This document shows positions 16,830 to 24,955 of a DNA stretch of 64,000 nt, one piece after another (the stretch's first letter is position 1; each line of letters opens with the position of its first letter). The translations under genes and the position numbers were made by a program. Origin of the DNA: Kordiimonas lipolytica (GTDB lineage Bacteria; Pseudomonadota; Alphaproteobacteria; Sphingomonadales; Kordiimonadaceae). The stretch spans positions 62,001 through 126,000 of the forward strand of contig NZ_LRUB01000017.1 in assembly GCF_001550065.1 (NCBI RefSeq), in the 5' to 3' direction. The notes beneath the pieces are model-generated. The model was not told the DNA's origin. It made no database searches and worked only from the letters and a program-made list of their open reading frames with translations.

Positions 16830-17771
16830 ATGCCTCTGTATCTACCCATTGCAGAACTGTCGATGAATGTCTTTGTTGTCATGGGCATGGGCGCCCTTGT
16901 GGGCCTTTTGTCCGGCATCTTTGGCGTGGGCGGCGGCTTCCTGATGACACCGCTACTGATTTTCGCAGGCGTGCCGCCGGCCGTTGCTGTGGCGACCCAG
17001 TCGAATCAGATTACCGCAGCGAGCGTATCGGGCGTGATTGCTCATTGGCGCCGTCAGGGCGTCGATGTGAAAATGGGCGTTGTGTTGATTGCGGGCGGCG
17101 CGGTGGGCGCTTTCATCGGCGCTGAAATCTTCACCTATTTGCGATCGCTCGGGCAGGTCGATCTGATGATCTCGATCGCCTATGTAGTGTTCCTCGGGCT
17201 CATTGGCGGCCTGATGTTCTGGGAAAGCATGCGGGCGATCATGCGCCAGCGGCGCGGCTATGTGCCGCCGCGGAAACCCCGCGAGGAAAGGCACAAGGCC
17301 TGGATTCACGCGCTACCTTTCAAGATGAGGTTTCGCAAATCCCGGCTCTATATTTCGGCGCTGCTGCCGCTGTTGATCGGCTTCTTTGTTGGTGTGCTTT
17401 CAGCCATCATGGGCGTGGGCGGCGGTTTCGTGATGGTGCCCGCCATGATCTATATCCTTGCGATGCCAACCAACGTGGTGATCGGCACCTCGCTGTTCCA
17501 GATCATATTTGTGACGGCCCTGACCACCATTTTCCATTCGGTGAATACCCAGACGGTGGACATCTTTCTTGCGATCCTGTTGCTGCCGGGGGCCGTGATC
17601 GGCGCCCAAATCGGCGCCCGGATCGGTATGAAGCTGAAAGCTGAACAGCTTCGCGCGCTTCTGGCGCTGATGGTGCTACTTGTGTGCGCAAAGATGGCTG
17701 TGGCGCTGGTGGTTGAACCGCCAGAGCTTTATTCGGTCGCAGACCTCGAGGAAATCGGGGAGCGGCACTGA
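16830..17771 (+). CDS. TauE/SafE-family sulfite/sulfonate exporter
   Basis: This 313-residue polytopic protein contains two copies of the TauE/SafE repeat: SGIFGVGGGFLMTPLLIFAG near residue 28 and SAIMGVGGGFVMVPAMIYIL near residue 191. About eight hydrophobic segments are present, with a basic cytoplasmic loop (residues 133-165) longer than usual. The family exports sulfite, sulfoacetate or related anions. The stop overlaps the start of the TIGR02186 gene (TGATG), a pairing common in Alphaproteobacteria. A later ATG at 16863 is an alternative start. Confidence 0.88.
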   Translation: MPLYLPIAELSMNVFVVMGMGALVGLLSGIFGVGGGFLMTPLLIFAGVPPAVAVATQSNQITAASVSGVIAHWRRQGVDVKMGVVLIAGGAVGAFIGAEIFTYLRSLGQVDLMISIAYVVFLGLIGGLMFWESMRAIMRQRRGYVPPRKPREERHKAWIHALPFKMRFRKSRLYISALLPLLIGFFVGVLSAIMGVGGGFVMVPAMIYILAMPTNVVIGTSLFQIIFVTALTTIFHSVNTQTVDIFLAILLLPGAVIGAQIGARIGMKLKAEQLRALLALMVLLVCAKMAVALVVEPPELYSVADLEEIGERH

Positions 17772-18538
17772 TGGCGATCAGGAAGGCAATGGCCCTCATG
17801 TTGCTGCTTGGCCTGGCACTGGTGCCAAGCTCATCTGCGCATGCCCTGGTGACGGATCTATCGAACAAGCGGATCGAAATTCGCTACAGCTTCTCTGGCG
17901 CCGAACTGATCCTTTTCGGCGCTGTCGGGTCCACCAACATTGATGTGCGGCAGGAAGACTATGACGTGGTCATTGTGGTGCGTGGTCCTGAAGCGCCTGC
18001 GGTTGTGCGCAAGAAGGCCAGGGTAGGCGCCATCTGGGTCAACGCAGATGATATGCGCTTCCCAAGTGCGCCTGGTTATTATGCGGTGGCGGCCACGCGC
18101 CCGCTCAATGAAATTGCCAATCCGGTTGCTTTCGCGTCATACGGCATTGGTTTCCATAACTTGCCGCTGGTGGCAGACAGTGGCAATGGCCTGATGATGC
18201 CTGATCCAGAATTTCGCGAGGCGCTTTTCCGTCTCAGAAGCGGTGATGGCCTTTACCGGCAGGAAAAGGACGAAGTCGCGATTATCGGCCAGGGTCTGTT
18301 TCGCACCAATGTGCACCTGCCCGCCAATGTGCCGGTTGGCGAGTTTATTGTGGAAACCTTTATTTTCCAGCACGGTAGCATGCGGTCCAGAAACCGGATC
18401 AGCCTGACTGTGGACAAAGAAGGCTTTGAGCGGGCGGCCTATAATTTCGCTCACGGCTATCCCTTCTGGTACGGCATTGTGGCCGTTATTGTGGCGCTTG
18501 CTGCCGGTTGGCTTGCTGGTGTGCTGGGCAAGAAATAG
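17771..18538 (+). CDS. TIGR02186-family exported membrane-anchored protein
   Basis: This 255-residue protein has a signal peptide (MLLLGLALVPSSSAHA) and one C-terminal membrane helix (IVAVIVALAAGWLAGVLG). The topology is therefore a periplasmic domain anchored at its end. SNKRIEIRYSFSGAELILFGA is typical of the alphaproteobacterial TIGR02186 family. The family is of unknown function but is regularly encoded directly after TauE-type exporters, as here with a one-base overlap, suggesting an accessory subunit. Confidence 0.85.
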   Translation: MAIRKAMALMLLLGLALVPSSSAHALVTDLSNKRIEIRYSFSGAELILFGAVGSTNIDVRQEDYDVVIVVRGPEAPAVVRKKARVGAIWVNADDMRFPSAPGYYAVAATRPLNEIANPVAFASYGIGFHNLPLVADSGNGLMMPDPEFREALFRLRSGDGLYRQEKDEVAIIGQGLFRTNVHLPANVPVGEFIVETFIFQHGSMRSRNRISLTVDKEGFERAAYNFAHGYPFWYGIVAVIVALAAGWLAGVLGKK

Positions 18539-18545
18539 AATTTTC

Positions 18546-18794
18546 ATGAGCCGCGCGAACAAACTTTTTTTCTTGCTGTTGCTGGTGATTACGGTTGCTG
18601 GAGTATCACACTGGCCCTCTGTTTGGTTTGCGGTTTTTTGCTTCTTTGCGTGGGCGGCACTGTTTGCGCGTCTATATGCCGAGCAACAGAAAAAATGCCC
18701 GGCTTGTGGGCTTGAGGTTTACAAAGATAAGAACGGTATCTTGCACGCCTGGAACAAACGCTTTGCCTGCCCCCATTGCGGCGCAAAGCTATAG
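18546..18794 (+). CDS. Small membrane zinc-ribbon protein
   Basis: This 82-residue protein has two hydrophobic segments (FFLLLLVITVAGVSHW and FAVFCFFAWAALFARLYA) followed by a treble-clef-like zinc ribbon: KCPACGLEV and then FACPHCGAKL, four cysteines in two CxxC pairs. It begins eight bases after the TIGR02186 stop and is probably cotranscribed. I do not recognise a named family. The ribosome site is weak, so expression may depend on translation of the upstream gene. Confidence 0.65.
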   Translation: MSRANKLFFLLLLVITVAGVSHWPSVWFAVFCFFAWAALFARLYAEQQKKCPACGLEVYKDKNGILHAWNKRFACPHCGAKL

Positions 18795-18797
18795 CGA

Positions 18798-19052
18798 TTA
18801 ACGCTCGCTACTGCCTTTCCTGATCTCAAATAAATATTTGTCACCTTCAACGCGTGCCATCACCAGTGTATGGCCAGCCATTGAACAAAAGGCTGGCATA
18901 TCCTGAACCACGGCCGGATCAGTTGCGGTCAGCAGCAGCATATCGCCGGGGGCAAGATCATCCAGCTTTCGCCGGGCGCGAAGGATCGGCATCGGGCATA
19001 ACATGCCTGAAACGTCCAGATGAGCTGCGAACCGTTCGTCGGTATCATCCAT
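18798..19052 (-). CDS. TusA/SirA-like sulfur carrier
   Basis: This 84-residue protein has the TusA core, with the persulfide cysteine in SGMLCPMPIL at about residue 19, followed by the LAPGDMLLLTATDP strand. TusA-like proteins pass sulfane sulfur to tRNA thiolation, molybdenum cofactor or sulfur oxidation pathways; the target here is not evident. It converges with the zinc-ribbon gene, three bases apart, next to a TauE-type exporter, so a role in sulfur handling is plausible. Confidence 0.88.
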   Translation of the reverse strand: MDDTDERFAAHLDVSGMLCPMPILRARRKLDDLAPGDMLLLTATDPAVVQDMPAFCSMAGHTLVMARVEGDKYLFEIRKGSSER

Positions 19053-19160
19053 TATTCATAACCCTAACCCAATGGGTGACAGGATCGCCGCGGTTTAACC
19101 GGGCGCTACCTTGGCTTTGAGTTTAATGGCCATTTCTCAATAGCGCGTTAACAGGCGCGC

Positions 19161-19189
19161 TATATAGAAGCCGGGCGGGGGTATGGCAA
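19161..19189 (-). promoter_or_regulatory. Sigma-70-type promoter of the tusA-like gene
   Basis: Reading on the minus strand, TTGCCA (19184-19189) is separated by 17 bases from TATATA (19161-19166). A short hairpin (AGCGCG/CGCGCT, 19142-19161) lies at the predicted transcript start. The leader to the ATG would be about 100 bases. Confidence 0.55.
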
Positions 19190-19213
19190 GGCGGTCTTCG
19201 CCGTTTGATGAGG

Positions 19214-19996
19214 TCAGTCTTCGAGAATGCCAAGGCGAAGGGCGCTTGGTAGGATCTCGCGGGTGGAGGTGACCTCAAGCGCGTCTTTCAGTTCCTTGAT
19301 GTGAAAGGAGACCGTTGGTGCGCTGACGCCAAGGCGTTCGGCGATCTGGCCGTTTGTAAGGCCCGCGTTCAGTTGCTGCAGGACTTCGAGCGGGCGTCCC
19401 TTGATGCCGACGCTTGCGGCACGCTCGGTGCGCTCCAGCGGCTGATAGAAGGTGTGCATATAAAGGCTTGCCAGATGCACCTCGTCGCCGTGCATTCGCA
19501 TGATGTTCTTGAGGTCACCAATCCGCTTTTCGCAGTGCAGTGTCACTTCCCCATGGCCGCGCCCAAACGGATGCCTGAGCGGGAAGCCGACGGCAGAAAA
19601 GATGCCATAATGCTCGGCTCGTTGCAGAATGAAATCGAAGCCTTCGAAATTGGGATCGCGAGGGTCCAGAAGGTCGCGCGCCATGTAAAGTGGCTGCATG
19701 GACCGGCGTTCGATCTGGTGGATCATCGGGTCCACCTTTTCGTATTTGCGGCTCAGATATTCCTCGACGCCTTCTTTGGGCATGCTGGTGATCCAGGTTC
19801 TGCCTGCCAACGACACCCGGACGTGTGTATCTTTGCCGTTTTCAGTTACAATTCGGGAATTGATGGGTGCATAGCTATAGCCATAAGTGGCGCATTTAAA
19901 GCCACGCTCGCCAACAAAATCAAGAAACAGCTGCCATACATCATGGCTGGTATCGACCGCCTCCAGTTGGCCGATCAGGGTGCTGACACTTTCCAC
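19214..19996 (-). CDS. LuxR-family regulator with autoinducer-binding domain, LuxR solo
   Basis: The 260-residue protein has an N-terminal autoinducer-binding-like domain and a C-terminal LuxR helix-turn-helix (LNAGLTNGQIAERLGVSAPT, then VSFHIKELKDAL). In the ligand domain the Asp-Pro pair is kept (KVDPMI). The usual tryptophan after HP appears as Tyr in MQPLYMARD, and the glycine of the SG motif is Ala in GIFSAVGFPL, so ligand specificity may differ from ordinary acyl-homoserine lactones. No luxI gene is in the window. GGAGA lies seven bases before the GTG at 19996, which I prefer to an upstream TTG. Confidence 0.9.
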   Translation of the reverse strand: MESVSTLIGQLEAVDTSHDVWQLFLDFVGERGFKCATYGYSYAPINSRIVTENGKDTHVRVSLAGRTWITSMPKEGVEEYLSRKYEKVDPMIHQIERRSMQPLYMARDLLDPRDPNFEGFDFILQRAEHYGIFSAVGFPLRHPFGRGHGEVTLHCEKRIGDLKNIMRMHGDEVHLASLYMHTFYQPLERTERAASVGIKGRPLEVLQQLNAGLTNGQIAERLGVSAPTVSFHIKELKDALEVTSTREILPSALRLGILED

Positions 19997-20132
19997 AAAA
20001 GAGTCTCCGTTTGGTGATCGGTATTGCTTTATTATTTGTAACAATGAGCAGAACAGCCGCCAATTAAACGAAATATATACATTTCACCGAACAATGTCGC
20101 CCCTTGATCGTGATTATTTCTGGTGGCCATAA

Positions 20133-20258
20133 ATAAAGCCCGCCCTGGGTGAGGGCGGGCTTTTACCGGGTTGGGTGTTCCCGGTAAAACGGACGGAACG
20201 GTTGGGTGCCGGGTGCTGAGAGATGTTCCGTCCGCAAACTCAAAACTGAAACTGGTGC
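20133..20258 (-). ncRNA. Triple-hairpin 3' UTR RNA with CACCC loops, candidate small RNA
   Basis: Immediately after the stop of the 74-residue ORF the minus-strand transcript folds into three perfect hairpins. The first has arms 20225-20234 and 20190-20199 (10 bp). The second has arms 20180-20187 and 20163-20170 (8 bp). The third is a GC-rich 8 bp stem (20138-20160) followed by a T-rich tail, a good terminator. Each loop displays CACCC: once in hairpins two and three, twice in hairpin one. This order makes sense only on the minus strand. Repeated C-rich loops are typical of RNAs that block G-rich ribosome sites. Whether it is processed from the mRNA is inference. Confidence 0.55.
20136..20162 (-). 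terminator. Terminator hairpin of the small-protein transcript
   Basis: AAGCCCGCCC pairs with GGGCGGGCTT around a seven-base loop, followed on the minus strand by TTTATTT. The plus strand also has TTTT after the stem, but no plus-strand gene ends here. Confidence 0.85.
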
Positions 20259-20483
20259 CTAGTGAACAACGGCCCGGTTGGGTTTGAACGAACCTGCTGC
20301 GATCGTGGTCAGATGCTCATGAATCGATAGCCACAGGTCGAAACCCTCGTCGTCACCAATTGCCTTCATCTTGGAAAGCGCCTCATCCGCATAGTCGAGC
20401 GCCTTGGGGCCCAAATTCTTCAAAAGGTTCTCGGCGACGAGACCAAAATAAAAGTTTGGGTCGAATGGCTGGGACTGTTGCAT
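20259..20483 (-). CDS. Small protein of unknown function under a sigma-54 promoter
   Basis: This soluble 74-residue protein begins MQQSQPFDPNFYFGLVAENLL. It is predicted largely helical and has no cysteine, signal peptide or membrane segment. I do not recognise a family. GAGGAG eight bases before the ATG makes translation likely. An exact sigma-54 promoter lies about 46 bases upstream, and three loop-sharing hairpins lie directly downstream, so the ORF and the RNA seem to form one unit. The LuxR-family gene is next on the same strand, beyond the terminator. Confidence 0.72.
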   Translation of the reverse strand: MQQSQPFDPNFYFGLVAENLLKNLGPKALDYADEALSKMKAIGDDEGFDLWLSIHEHLTTIAAGSFKPNRAVVH

Positions 20484-20528
20484 CTGATTAACTCCTCGAA
20501 GCGGCGTTTGAAACTTGCCCTCCTTATG

Positions 20529-20544
20529 AGCAACAGGCGTGCCA
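20529..20544 (-). promoter_or_regulatory. Sigma-54 (RpoN) -24/-12 promoter
   Basis: On the minus strand the sequence TGGCACG-CCTG-TTGCT matches the RpoN consensus TGGCACG-N4-TTGCW at every defined position. It is about 46 bases upstream of the start of the 74-residue ORF. Ten-base direct repeats (AAAGCTGCCG at 20623-20632 and 20637-20646) lie 80-120 bases upstream, where an enhancer-binding activator would be expected. Confidence 0.82.
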
Positions 20545-20698
20545 ACTTTTGGCCTTTAGGGTTTTCAAGGGGTTGGGGGGATATGCCCGCTATTGTGTCA
20601 CCCGTCAGGCGTGAGAGCGGACAAAGCTGCCGGGTGAAAGCTGCCGCCTGTTGGTAAGGCTTGCCGTGTCAAATTGGGGCAGGAGGGTGCTTGCCCGT

Positions 20699-21385
20699 TC
20701 AGGCCTCAAGCAGATGCAGTAGTGCTGGCGCATGGCGCCACGGGTCGGTTGCCTGAATACGGGGAATAGTCGCAACCGGTAGGTTGGTCAGGCCCTCGAT
20801 CTCCTCTGCCGTCTCGGACAGGTCAGGGTTGTCATAGATCGTGCCGGGCGCGCTTTCACTGACAATGATACCCCGCACCTTTAGCCCGCGCGCCTGCATG
20901 GCCTCCACTGTACTGATGGTGTGGGAAATGGTGCCCAGGTAACTGCCGACCACCAGCAGGCTTTCAAGCCCAAGGTCCGCGATCCAGTCGGCCACAAGCC
21001 GGTCGCCGGTGAGCGGCACAAAAGATCCGCCAACGCCCTCGATAAGCGTGAAAGTATCAGCCTCAAGGGCTTTCCTGCATGTGCTGATCACGGCATCATA
21101 TTCAAGCGTGCGGCTTTCTGCCTTTGCCGCCATCGTAGGGGCCAGCGGGGCCTTGAAGCGGAACGGTGAGATCTGGTCCAGCGTGTCGGCGTGGATGGGC
21201 AGTCCAAGCGCTTTGGCGATCACAGCCGTGTCGCTTTCAGCCATGGTGTTGTCGTCAAAGCCGCTGATAATGGGCTTCAGGGCTGTCAGATCCATGCCCA
21301 TTTCGCGGGCCTGATGGCACAGTGCTGCGGTCACAAGTGTCTTGCCGATCTCAGTGCCGGAGGATGTGATGAAAAGTCCAGCCAT
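20699..21385 (-). CDS. bioD: Dethiobiotin synthetase
   Basis: BioD closes the ureido ring of dethiobiotin from diaminopelargonate, CO2 and ATP. The 228-residue protein starts MAGLFITSSGTEIGKT, with the P-loop GTEIGKT at residues 10-16. ALKPIISG carries the catalytic lysine, and IEGVGGSFVPL is the switch-like segment. GGGAGA precedes the ATG at 21385. The start lies one base past the bioF stop, so bioF and bioD are coupled. Together with the divergent bioBA the window carries the four late biotin genes; bioC and bioH are not here. Confidence 0.95.
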   Translation of the reverse strand: MAGLFITSSGTEIGKTLVTAALCHQAREMGMDLTALKPIISGFDDNTMAESDTAVIAKALGLPIHADTLDQISPFRFKAPLAPTMAAKAESRTLEYDAVISTCRKALEADTFTLIEGVGGSFVPLTGDRLVADWIADLGLESLLVVGSYLGTISHTISTVEAMQARGLKVRGIIVSESAPGTIYDNPDLSETAEEIEGLTNLPVATIPRIQATDPWRHAPALLHLLEA

Positions 21386-21386
21386 A

Positions 21387-22577
21387 TCAGTCTCCCAAAC
21401 CAAGTTTTTTGCATACGGCAATCAGCCTGTCGACGTCAGCATCCCGGTGGCTCGCGGAAAAGCTGAACCTGAGCCGCGACGTGCCTTCAGGCACAGTGGG
21501 CGGGCGGAAGGCGATCACCTTGAAGCCTTCAGTGGCCAGTGCGTCGGATGCCCCTAGCGCGTCAGCCTCTGTACCAATCACAAGGGGAACGATGGGCGTG
21601 TCGGGTGCTGGAAGGCCAAGTGCAGCCGCAAAGGTTCGCGCCAGTTTGACGGGGCGCGCGACCTTTTCCTGGTCGTTTTCGATGAGTTCAAGCGCTTTCA
21701 GGCTGGCACCAACGGCGGCAGGCGGCAGGCCCGTCGTATAGATGAAAGACCGTGCGCGGGTCTTGATCAGGTCAATCACAGGCTTTGATGCAGCCAGGTA
21801 TCCGCCGTACGAGCCAACAGCTTTCGAGAGCGTTCCCATCTGCAGCGGCACCAGGCCTTCAGCGCCAGTGGCGTGCATGGACCCGCGCCCGCCACCGATG
21901 GTACCCAGTGCGTGGGCGTCATCTGCCAGAAGCCAGGCATCATGGTTTTGTGCAAGCAGGCCAAGTTCCTTCAGGGGGGCGATGTCGCCGTCCATGGAAT
22001 AGACGCCGTCCACAACCATTAGGCAGCGGCCATGAGCTGCTCTGTGCTCCGCCAGCAATTCTGCCGCGTGGCCCACGTCATTATGGCGGAAGAATTTCAC
22101 GGTGGCGCGTGAAAGCTGGACGCCCGCGTGGATGCAGGTATGCACCAGCTCATCTGCGATGATCAGGTCTTCCTTGCCCACAAGGGTTGGGATAATGCCC
22201 ACGTTCGCCAGATAGCCTGACCCGAACACGGCAGCATCTTCTGTGCCTTTGAGGGCAGCGATCTTCTGTTCCAGTTTGCGGTAAAGCGGGTGATTGCCGG
22301 TCACGAGGCGGCTGGCCCCGGCCCCGGCCCCGAACTGGTCTGCGGCTGCCTTGGCAGCGTCGATAACGTCTGGGTGGGTTGACAGACCCAGATAGTCATT
22401 GTCCGTGAAGCTGATAAGCGGCGCACCACCATCAACTGAAAGCGCCATGGCCATGGACCGCGCCGTGTCCACAAGCGTGCGCCGCTGGTTTTTTGCTTCA
22501 AGTGAAGCCAGCTTTCCAAGGGCAAAATCTGACAGGCTGTCTGGCATGGCGGGGTGGGGCTTTTTGATCTGTTGCAT
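21387..22577 (-). CDS. bioF: 8-amino-7-oxononanoate synthase
   Basis: BioF condenses pimeloyl thioester with alanine in a pyridoxal-phosphate reaction. The protein of about 396 residues has FTDNDYLGLSTHP, the ADDAHALGTIGG aspartate-histidine segment and the cofactor lysine in MGTLSKAVGSYGG. I chose the ATG at 22577; no strong ribosome site is visible and an ATG ten codons later is possible. It is transcribed away from bioB across a 130-base region, and its stop is next to the bioD start. Confidence 0.94.
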   Translation of the reverse strand: MQQIKKPHPAMPDSLSDFALGKLASLEAKNQRRTLVDTARSMAMALSVDGGAPLISFTDNDYLGLSTHPDVIDAAKAAADQFGAGAGASRLVTGNHPLYRKLEQKIAALKGTEDAAVFGSGYLANVGIIPTLVGKEDLIIADELVHTCIHAGVQLSRATVKFFRHNDVGHAAELLAEHRAAHGRCLMVVDGVYSMDGDIAPLKELGLLAQNHDAWLLADDAHALGTIGGGRGSMHATGAEGLVPLQMGTLSKAVGSYGGYLAASKPVIDLIKTRARSFIYTTGLPPAAVGASLKALELIENDQEKVARPVKLARTFAAALGLPAPDTPIVPLVIGTEADALGASDALATEGFKVIAFRPPTVPEGTSRLRFSFSASHRDADVDRLIAVCKKLGLGD

Positions 22578-22626
22578 GGGGGCTGACTTAAGGCCTGCGG
22601 AAGGCCCAGTCAATGCCCGTTTTTCC

Positions 22627-22655
22627 TTGACTTCCCAGCCTATCCCTTCACATTA
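22627..22655 (+). promoter_or_regulatory. Possible promoter of bioBA
   Basis: TTGACT and ACATTA are 17 bases apart on the plus strand, about 50 bases before the bioB start. The -10 is weak. I saw no BioR-type TTATmkATAA palindrome in the bioF-bioB gap. Confidence 0.35.
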
Positions 22656-22707
22656 GCGCCCGCAAAAAGACCACCCGCACACAGGCGTGCGGCAAGGAGA
22701 GAAACGC

Positions 22708-23688
22708 ATGAACGCCCCAGCTAAAATCGACACTCAGGACGCCCCGATCCGCCATGACTGGACACGGGAAGAGGTTATGGCCTTGTTTGAAAAGCCGTTT
22801 ATGGATCTGGTGTTTGAGGCCGGGCGTGTTCACCGCCTTTATCATGACCCCAACAAGGTGCAGCTTAGCCAGCTGATTTCGATCAAGACGGGCGGTTGTG
22901 CCGAAGATTGCGGCTATTGCTCCCAGTCAGCGAAGTACAAGAACGGTACCGGCCTTGACGCGACCAAGCTGATGGAGGTCGAGCGCGTGGTGGAAGCCGC
23001 GAAGAAAGCAAAAGCCGGTGGTGCGTCACGCTACTGCATGGGGGCGGCATGGACGAGCCCCAAGGACCGCGACATGGACACCATTGTCGCTATGGTCGAA
23101 GGCGTGAAGGAATTGGGCATGGAAACCTGCATGACACTGGGCATGCTCTCCGATTGCCACACAAAAAAGCTGAAGGACGCGGGCCTCGATTACTATAACC
23201 ACAATGTGGATACGTCCGAGGAATTTTACGGTGAAATCATTACAACACGGACCTATCAGGACCGCATCGATACACTGAATCGCGTCCGTGAGGCGGGAAT
23301 CAATGTCTGCTCCGGCGGTATCGTCGGCATGGGCGAGCGCGTTGAAGACCGTGCGGGTATGTTGCAGACGCTCGCGAACCTGGACCATCACCCGGACAGT
23401 GTGCCGATCAACATGCTGGTGGCTGTGCCGGGCACGCCGCTTGAACATGTCGAACGGCTCGATCCGCTTGAGTTCGTGCGCACCATCGCGGTCGCGCGCA
23501 TCATGATGCCGAAATCTGAGGTGCGGCTTTCTGCAGGCCGTCAGGAAATGACGGAAGAGGCGCAGGCGCTGTGTTTCCTCGCGGGCGCCAGCAGCATATT
23601 CTATGGCGAGCAGCTTTTGACCACGCCGAACCCGGAAAACAACAAGGATATGGCCCTGTTCCAAAAGCTCGGCCTCAGCCCGGCATAA
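22708..23688 (+). CDS. bioB: Biotin synthase (radical SAM)
   Basis: BioB inserts sulfur into dethiobiotin. The 326-residue enzyme has the radical-SAM cluster C64-x3-C68-x2-C71 ([13 protein letters not shown]). It also has [28 protein letters not shown] and RLSAGRQEM, which supply the ligands of the auxiliary [2Fe-2S] cluster. AAGGAGAG precedes the ATG at 22708. The bioA start follows one base after the stop, so bioB and bioA form an operon divergent from bioFD. Confidence 0.97.
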   Translation: MNAPAKIDTQDAPIRHDWTREEVMALFEKPFMDLVFEAGRVHRLYHDPNKVQLSQLISIKTGGCAEDCGYCSQSAKYKNGTGLDATKLMEVERVVEAAKKAKAGGASRYCMGAAWTSPKDRDMDTIVAMVEGVKELGMETCMTLGMLSDCHTKKLKDAGLDYYNHNVDTSEEFYGEIITTRTYQDRIDTLNRVREAGINVCSGGIVGMGERVEDRAGMLQTLANLDHHPDSVPINMLVAVPGTPLEHVERLDPLEFVRTIAVARIMMPKSEVRLSAGRQEMTEEAQALCFLAGASSIFYGEQLLTTPNPENNKDMALFQKLGLSPA

Positions 23689-23689
23689 G

Positions 23690-24952
23690 ATGACAGGCCA
23701 GCCAACATGGTTTGACGAGGGTATCGGGCATATATGGCTGCCCTATACCCAAATGAAAACCGCTACCCCACCGCTGCCGGTGAAGGCGACAAACGGCGTG
23801 CGGATCACGCTTGAGGACGGGCGCCAACTGATCGACGGCATCTCCAGTTGGTGGGCTGCGGCGCACGGCTATAACCACCCGCATATCATTGAAGCCATGA
23901 AAGCCCAGCTGGATACCATGCCGCACGTGATGTTTGGTGGTTTGGTGCATGAGCAGGCGCTGAAGTTGTCGAAGCGGCTGGCCGATATGCTGCCGGGGGA
24001 CCTGAACCGTGCATTCATCGCCGAATCCGGTTCTGTGTCGGTCGAGGTGGCCATGAAGATGGCGGCGCAATATTTCATGAACCGCGGTGAAAAGCGCACC
24101 AAGTTTGTTCATTTTCGCGGCACCTACCACGGTGACACGCTTGGCACCATGGCAGTGTGTGACCCGGAAGAGGGTATGCACGGCCTCTTCAAAGGCATGC
24201 TGGCGGAAAACCTGCTAACGGATTTGCCGCGCACCCCGGAAGATGCCGAACGCTTCGCCGCCTTCCTCAAGGTGAATGCCCCCGACGTGGCCGCGGTTAT
24301 TACAGAGCCACTGGTGCAGGGTGCGGGCGGCATGGTGTTCCACACGCCTGAAACGCTCAAGTGGATCCGTATGGCGTGCGATGCAGCGGGCGTGCTGATG
24401 ATCGTGGACGAGATTTTCACAGGCTTTTACCGCACAGGCACCCGCTTCGCCATCGATCAGGCCGACATCGTGCCTGATATGGTAACGCTGTCGAAAGCCT
24501 TGTCTGGGGGTGTGGCGCCGCTCAGCGTCTGTGTGGCCCGGGACGCAATATTTGATGCCTTCTATGACGACGATCCGATGAAGGCGCTGATGCACGGGCC
24601 CACCTATATGGCGCATGCGCTTGGCTGTGCGGCGGCCAATGCGTCGCTTGATCTGTTCGAGCGGGAAGATTACGCCGCGCGGGCAGAAGCTATCCAGCAT
24701 CAGATGATGGCGGAGCTGGCGCCGTGCGGGTTTCTGGACAATGTGAAAAGCGTGAGGGTGAAGGGTGCCATCGGTGTTGTGCAGCTTGAAGACGCGTCAG
24801 GCATTGAAGCGCTGAAGCCGAAGTTTGTGGCAGAGGGCGTGTGGATCAGGCCTTTCCGCGACATTGTCTATCTGACGCCGCCACTTATCATTGAGCCGGC
24901 GGACTTAACGAAGCTCACCGGCTCAATCTACAAGGTATTGTCTGAGGTTTAA
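23690..24952 (+). CDS. bioA: Adenosylmethionine-8-amino-7-oxononanoate transaminase
   Basis: BioA makes 7,8-diaminopelargonate using S-adenosylmethionine as amino donor. The 420-residue class III aminotransferase has HIWLPYTQM near its start, the substrate-site ISSWWAAAHGYNHP, Asp240 in MIVDEIFTGFYRTG and the cofactor Lys269 in VTLSKALSGG. These are all typical of BioA. It starts one base after the bioB stop and converges with the first DUF547 gene, leaving a three-base gap. Confidence 0.96.
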   Translation: MTGQPTWFDEGIGHIWLPYTQMKTATPPLPVKATNGVRITLEDGRQLIDGISSWWAAAHGYNHPHIIEAMKAQLDTMPHVMFGGLVHEQALKLSKRLADMLPGDLNRAFIAESGSVSVEVAMKMAAQYFMNRGEKRTKFVHFRGTYHGDTLGTMAVCDPEEGMHGLFKGMLAENLLTDLPRTPEDAERFAAFLKVNAPDVAAVITEPLVQGAGGMVFHTPETLKWIRMACDAAGVLMIVDEIFTGFYRTGTRFAIDQADIVPDMVTLSKALSGGVAPLSVCVARDAIFDAFYDDDPMKALMHGPTYMAHALGCAAANASLDLFEREDYAARAEAIQHQMMAELAPCGFLDNVKSVRVKGAIGVVQLEDASGIEALKPKFVAEGVWIRPFRDIVYLTPPLIIEPADLTKLTGSIYKVLSEV

Positions 24953-24955
24953 GGC

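Noticed and set aside
20136..20234. The triple hairpin read as a plus-strand RNA
   Set aside because: On the plus strand the T-tailed terminator stem would come first and the last hairpin lacks a T run; no plus-strand gene or promoter feeds it.
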